From positions 1 to 9,002 of the forward strand of contig CALUDO010000029.1 of the NCBI GenBank assembly GCA_943914835.1: 9,002 nucleotides of DNA, given 5' to 3'. The position numbers and the translations under genes were made by a program. The stretch is from an uncultured Eremococcus sp. Its GTDB lineage: Bacteria > Bacillota > Bacilli > Lactobacillales > Aerococcaceae. The notes below the pieces were generated by a model. That model saw only the letters and a program-made list of their open reading frames with translations. It was not told the DNA's origin and searched no databases. Each line of letters opens with the position of its first letter. The stretch's first letter is position 1. Below are positions 6,333 to 9,002 of the stretch, piece by piece.

Positions 6333-7373
6333 TTAAGCAAAATACTTATCCAAGATACCTTCTAATTGATCCAAAGCCTGATCGGTTGTAGACCAGGAGG
6401 TAGCTAGACGGACAATCACCTGATGGTCATTCAATTTTCCAAAGTAGGAAGTGACTAAGTCTTCTTTGAGGGCATGGTAGACTTCCTTTTCCAAGATAAT
6501 AAATTGTTGATTGGTAGGTGATTCTAGGTAGAAAGGAATCTGGTAGTGATGCAGGATAGCCTTCAATCGATCTGTCTTAGCCTGAGTTTCTTGACCTATC
6601 TTCAAGTAGAGATCATTATCCAGAAGGGTCTTGAATTGAACCCCTAAGAGTCGACCCTTAGCCAGTAGAGCCCCCCTCTGTTTAATGAGACCTGGGAAGT
6701 GTTTGGGCAAATTGTTCTTGGTATATACCAAGGCCTCTCCACATAAAAGTCCGGCCTTGGTCCCCCCTAGGTAGAAGACATCTGCAAAATGAGCCAAATC
6801 AGCCAGGTTAAGATCATTTTCAGGACTAGCTAGAGCATAGACCAAACGGGCGCCATCGACAAATAAGGGAAGGTCATATTCCTGACATAGACTGGCTAAG
6901 GCCTCTACTTCTGACTTAGTGTATAAGGTTCCATACTCCGTAGGTTGTGAGATATAAACCATCCCAGGATAGACCATATGAGGATGGGTCTCATCCGCAT
7001 AGAAATCTTCGATTAATCGACGAACCTCATGGACATTCAGCTTCCCTTTATCACTTGGCACGGTTAGAACTTTATGGCCAGAATACTCTATTGCCCCAGA
7101 CTCATGGACAGCCACATGGCCCGTATCTGCACTGATTACCCCCTCGGTATCATTCAAAAGAGTATCAATCACAAGCATATTGGCTTGAGTTCCTCCGGTC
7201 ACTAAACGAACTTGAGCCTCAGGGCACTGGCAAAGTTCCCTCATTCGGTCCTGGACCGCCTGGGTATAAGCATCCAGGCCATAACCAGCCAGATCTTCTG
7301 AGTTACTAGCCACTAGGGCTTCAAGAATTTGAGGATGAGCTCCTTGTAAATAATCATTATCTAGGTGTAGCAT
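6333..7373 (-). CDS. Threonine aldolase family (beta-eliminating lyase) PLP enzyme
   Basis: The 346-residue product matches the fold-type I, pyridoxal-phosphate-dependent low-specificity threonine aldolases (LtaE-like), which split L-threonine or allo-threonine to glycine and acetaldehyde. Visible landmarks are VTGGTQANM (58-66, phosphate loop), HESGAIE (90-96, ring-stacking His90), SQPTEYGTLY (142-151), FVDGARL (171-177, Asp173 to the ring nitrogen), LGGTKAG (202-208, Schiff-base Lys206) and VRLATSW (321-327, carboxylate Arg322). Length is normal and nothing is missing. AAGGAGA stands about 6 nt before ATG 7373. The first 17 nt overlap the end of the hydrolase gene in another frame, which suggests translational coupling. 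True substrate preference (threonine, phenylserine or another beta-hydroxy amino acid) cannot be read from sequence. Confidence 0.92.
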   Translation of the reverse strand: MLHLDNDYLQGAHPQILEALVASNSEDLAGYGLDAYTQAVQDRMRELCQCPEAQVRLVTGGTQANMLVIDTLLNDTEGVISADTGHVAVHESGAIEYSGHKVLTVPSDKGKLNVHEVRRLIEDFYADETHPHMVYPGMVYISQPTEYGTLYTKSEVEALASLCQEYDLPLFVDGARLVYALASPENDLNLADLAHFADVFYLGGTKAGLLCGEALVYTKNNLPKHFPGLIKQRGALLAKGRLLGVQFKTLLDNDLYLKIGQETQAKTDRLKAILHHYQIPFYLESPTNQQFIILEKEVYHALKEDLVTSYFGKLNDHQVIVRLATSWSTTDQALDQLEGILDKYFA

Positions 7374-7980
7374 GGCCTGTCTCCTTGTTTTGGCTCAAAT
7401 AGTCAAAAATTGTTTGCGCGAAGGCAGCTGTCCCCTTCTCCGTCGGATGAAGGCCATCCCACAGCCACTTTGGATGATTCTCCGTCAAATGATAAAGGTC
7501 AATCGTTTCTAAATCGTTGTCTTCAGCCAATGCATTGACCATTTGGTGGATTTCTTTCAAGGCCTCATTATTACAATCTTGACCACTCAGGACCTTGGTA
7601 AAGACCTTTGGTGCTTGCATTAATATCAAACGGGGGTGGTGACTTAATTCTCTAAAGAGATCAATCAAGGTCTGGTAGTCTTCCCTAAAGGTCTCAGGTC
7701 TCCAGTTTATCTCTTTTGAATCATTGGTCCCCAGCATAATGAGAATGATATCTGCTTGAGACTTCAAAGCTCTTTGTCCGACTTCTTGGTCTAGGTATGG
7801 TTTATCGCCTAACTTGGACACAGTCGCTCCATTAAAGCCAAAGTTCAACACTTCATAATCAGGTCCTAGTAATTGATCTAATTGGCCAGGGTAGGTATCA
7901 CTTTCGTAACCAATTCCGTAACCCAAGGTAATACTGTCGCCAACACAGGCAATTCTGGTCATTTTTTTATTTTCTGTCAT
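7357..7980 (-). CDS. SGNH/GDSL-family hydrolase
   Basis: The 207-residue product carries the four blocks of the SGNH superfamily of esterases, lipases and acyl-hydrolases: CVGDSITLG (12-20, nucleophile Ser16), NFGFNGAT (46-53), GTND (84-87, oxyanion Asn86) and DGLHPT (175-180, catalytic Asp175 and His178). There is no signal peptide or membrane segment, so it should be cytoplasmic, unlike secreted lipases of the superfamily. The substrate is unknown. The gene starts 18 nt after the end of the broken hypothetical gene and overlaps the aldolase gene by 17 nt, so the three form one transcription unit. The ribosome site is poor: GAGGG lies about 12 nt before ATG 7980. The alternative ATG at codon 7 has none, so translation may depend on coupling to the upstream frame. 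Confidence 0.9.
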   Translation of the reverse strand: MTENKKMTRIACVGDSITLGYGIGYESDTYPGQLDQLLGPDYEVLNFGFNGATVSKLGDKPYLDQEVGQRALKSQADIILIMLGTNDSKEINWRPETFREDYQTLIDLFRELSHHPRLILMQAPKVFTKVLSGQDCNNEALKEIHQMVNALAEDNDLETIDLYHLTENHPKWLWDGLHPTEKGTAAFAQTIFDYLSQNKETGHATPR

Positions 7981-7998
7981 CTTTCTATCTTTCCCTCA

Positions 7999-8391
7999 TT
8001 ATTCTTCACGTAAGCCAAAGGTAACACTAAGGATATCTTCTAATAAATGATGGAGCTGACCCAGCGCTTGTGGCTGGTCCAAGGGTCCCATTGTGAAATA
8101 GTCCAGATCTTCTTGAAAGGAATAGGTTACAGGCCAATTCTTGGTGTCTTCAACCTCTTCCTTCCTAGGCCAGTCAAGGAAAGCTAGTTCTTCAAGACTT
8201 TGCCGCAATTGATCGACCCGTGACCGACGGAGGTCTCCTTCTATGGGTTGTCCAAGATACTCCCACTGATTATTCAAGTGCTCTACTGTAAAGTGACGAC
8301 CTTATAAATCAACCCAGACATCATAAGAGTCCCCCTCACTGCCGGGGGTATTCAGGAGAAGAAAGGTTAAGGCAGAATATGTTTTTTTCAT
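7999..8391 (-). pseudogene. Hypothetical protein gene interrupted by an in-frame stop at codon 30
   Basis: A near-perfect ribosome site AAGGAGG (8398-8404), 6 nt before ATG 8391, opens a frame beginning MKKTYSALTFLLLNTPGSEG. It meets TAA at 8302-8304 (codon 30, after DVWVDL) and then continues in the same frame (GRHFTVEHLNNQWEY) for 100 more codons to the TAA at 7999. The second part alone could begin only at TTG 8277, without a ribosome site. The simplest reading is one 130-codon gene with a nonsense mutation or a sequencing error, for example CAA or GAA changed to TAA. The full product would be a small acidic, Trp-containing protein of unknown family with a predicted mixed strand-helix layout: WVDL, HFTVEHL and WEYLG strands, then the helix VDQLRQSLEELAFLDW, and a C-terminal helix ALGQLHHLLEDIL. 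It is the first gene of the hydrolase-aldolase unit. Confidence 0.75.
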
Positions 8392-8500
8392 GGTCAACCT
8401 CCTTGAACGATTTCTATTTCATCGTGCTCTGTACTATTTATCATACTACAAATTTCCAGAGAGTGGGGAGGATACGACTTAATGTTCACAAACTGTCATC

Positions 8501-8527
8501 AAAAAAGACCAAGCTCACAGCCTGGTC
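8501..8527 (-). terminator. Rho-independent terminator or attenuator upstream of the broken gene
   Basis: On the minus strand GACCAGGCT pairs with AGCTTGGTC (9 bp, one G-U) around a 3-nt loop, followed at once by six T. It lies 110 nt before ATG 8391 and downstream of the small ORFs, so it would stop minus-strand transcription before the hydrolase-aldolase cluster unless bypassed or unless the cluster has its own promoter. Confidence 0.8.
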
Positions 8528-8555
8528 CCTTGATTGAATTCTTATTATGTAACGC

Positions 8556-8655
8556 CTAATAGCGAGATACTGCATTTTTCAGCATGTGGATCACCTTAAC
8601 CTTTCTTTCTAGAATGAATAAAAGTCAAAAACAATCCCTTCAACTCCCTTCGCAT
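8556..8655 (-). other. Two tiny leader-like ORFs (19 and 9 codons)
   Basis: ATG 8655 opens a 19-codon frame (MRRELKGLFLTFIHSRKKG) ending at TAA 8596. Its last codons, AAGAAAGGTTAAGGTG, supply the AAGGTG ribosome site for ATG 8585, which opens the 9-codon MLKNAVSRY ending at TAG 8556. The terminator at 8501-8527 follows. The arrangement resembles translated leader peptides before an attenuator, but such short frames occur by chance and I know no homologue. Confidence 0.25.
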
Positions 8656-8694
8656 GCGTTTGTGTTGATTCCTCTTCTAGAGTGATTAGCAAAC

Positions 8695-8732
8695 AAAAAA
8701 GCCTCTCATGTTAGGCAACATGAAAAGGCTTT
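8695..8732 (-). terminator. Rho-independent terminator overlapping the small ORF
   Basis: On the minus strand AAAGCCT pairs with AGGCTTT, an internal CATGT pairs with ACATG, and six T follow. The loop contains the TAA stop of the 39-codon ORF, so a ribosome finishing that ORF would cover the upstream arm of the hairpin. Confidence 0.85.
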
Positions 8733-8830
8733 GGAATAAACACAAGTAAAGTAGATAAGGAAACTTTATCTACTAGCGAAGGTAATGGAATTAGAGTTTG
8801 GTCTTTCAGATAATCCTGAAGGTCTCGCAT
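8711..8830 (-). CDS. 39-residue small protein or leader peptide with its own promoter and terminator
   Basis: A strong promoter (8878-8905) would start RNA near 8871. GGTGGG lies 4 nt before ATG 8830, and the frame runs 39 codons (MRDLQDYLKDQTLIP, then a hydrophobic LSTLLVFIPKPFHVA end) to TAA at 8711 inside a terminator loop. The start region is charged and helical in character; the C-terminal half is hydrophobic and Pro-containing. No family is recognised. The promoter, ribosome site, ORF and terminator together argue that it is expressed as an independent unit of about 175 nt. It could be a small protein, a regulatory peptide whose translation controls the terminator, or a structured small RNA with a chance ORF. 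Confidence 0.45.
   Translation of the reverse strand: MRDLQDYLKDQTLIPLPSLVDKVSLSTLLVFIPKPFHVA
8750..8774 (-). repeat. Perfect 9-bp inverted repeat inside the small transcript
   Basis: AGTAGATAA (8750-8758) and TTATCTACT (8766-8774) pair perfectly around a 7-nt loop. In the small RNA it forms a hairpin about 18 nt before the terminator stem, within the 39-codon ORF. Confidence 0.55.
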
Positions 8831-8877
8831 AAATCCCACCCACTTTCTTGTAGATTGATAACTTCTTATCTAATTTA

Positions 8878-8905
8878 ATTATATCTTTTCAAGCCAATAT
8901 TTCAA
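8878..8905 (-). promoter_or_regulatory. Strong sigma-A-type promoter for the small transcript
   Basis: Read on the minus strand, TTGAAA (8900-8905) and a consensus TATAAT (8878-8883) are separated by 16 nt, with AT-rich flanks. Transcription would start near 8871, about 40 nt before the ATG of the 39-codon ORF. It is the best promoter match in the window. Confidence 0.7.
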
Positions 8906-9002
8906 TTATTTTCTACCCAAAAACAAAAATCTTGCATGTCCTACTATTAAAATTTATCATGAAAGATGAATCTCATTAACTTCATTTGCCCCAGATTCTT
9001 TA

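Noticed and set aside
8820..8855. T-box-like string GGGTGGGATTT followed by GCGAGACC
   Set aside because: The conserved TGGNACCGCG core is not intact, no specifier stem is evident, and the terminator is about 100 nt away instead of overlapping the motif.
8947..9001. Possible C-terminal ends of a minus-strand gene at the right edge (frames ending at 8957 or 8947)
   Set aside because: Two frames of 14 and 17 codons are open to the edge, with nothing to choose between them and no terminator after either; the evidence is too short to call a gene.

Overview
The window reads as chromosomal DNA of a low-GC Gram-positive bacterium. The evidence is strong AGGAGG-type ribosome binding sites, AT-rich intergenic DNA, a cell-wall-type adhesin with Cna/SpaA domains, and an RlmD-type rRNA methyltransferase lacking iron-sulfur cysteines. 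A member of the Lactobacillales, perhaps Aerococcaceae-like, is my best guess. The family-level placement is inference only. Every gene I can support lies on the minus strand, so the region is transcribed from right to left.

Right part (about 8400-9002): no conventional gene. It holds a strong sigma-A-type promoter (8878-8905), a 39-codon small ORF (8711-8830) whose stop codon sits in the loop of a rho-independent terminator (8695-8732), two tiny ORFs arranged stop-next-to-ribosome-site (8556-8655), and a second terminator (8501-8527). This resembles a self-contained small transcription unit, or a two-stage leader in front of the genes to its left.

Middle (5226-8391): a tight cluster in the order hypothetical gene (broken by an in-frame TAA at codon 30), SGNH/GDSL hydrolase, threonine-aldolase-family PLP enzyme, two-helix DUF697 membrane protein, terminator. 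The hydrolase and aldolase genes overlap by 17 nt. The DUF697 start is better placed at 6256 than at the first ATG. The genes look like small-metabolite and envelope housekeeping, with no evident common pathway.

Next (3526-5147): an RlmD/RlmCD-type 23S rRNA uracil-5-methyltransferase with all catalytic motifs but none of the cysteines that hold the Fe-S cluster in E. coli RlmD. It is followed by a dyad-rich tract and a strong hairpin terminator.

Left (1-3525): about 700 nt of AT-rich DNA with only two doubtful ORFs, then the first 917 codons of a large secreted adhesin that runs off the left edge. It has a signal peptide, an Sdr/Cna-like adhesive head, one SpaA/CnaB domain and at least four DUF11/DUF7507-like stalk repeats. 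Two of the repeats are near-identical in DNA over part of their length, and the leftmost one is markedly GC-richer. A perfect 10-bp palindrome precedes its ribosome binding site. I see no CRISPR array, tRNA, rRNA or intact mobile element.
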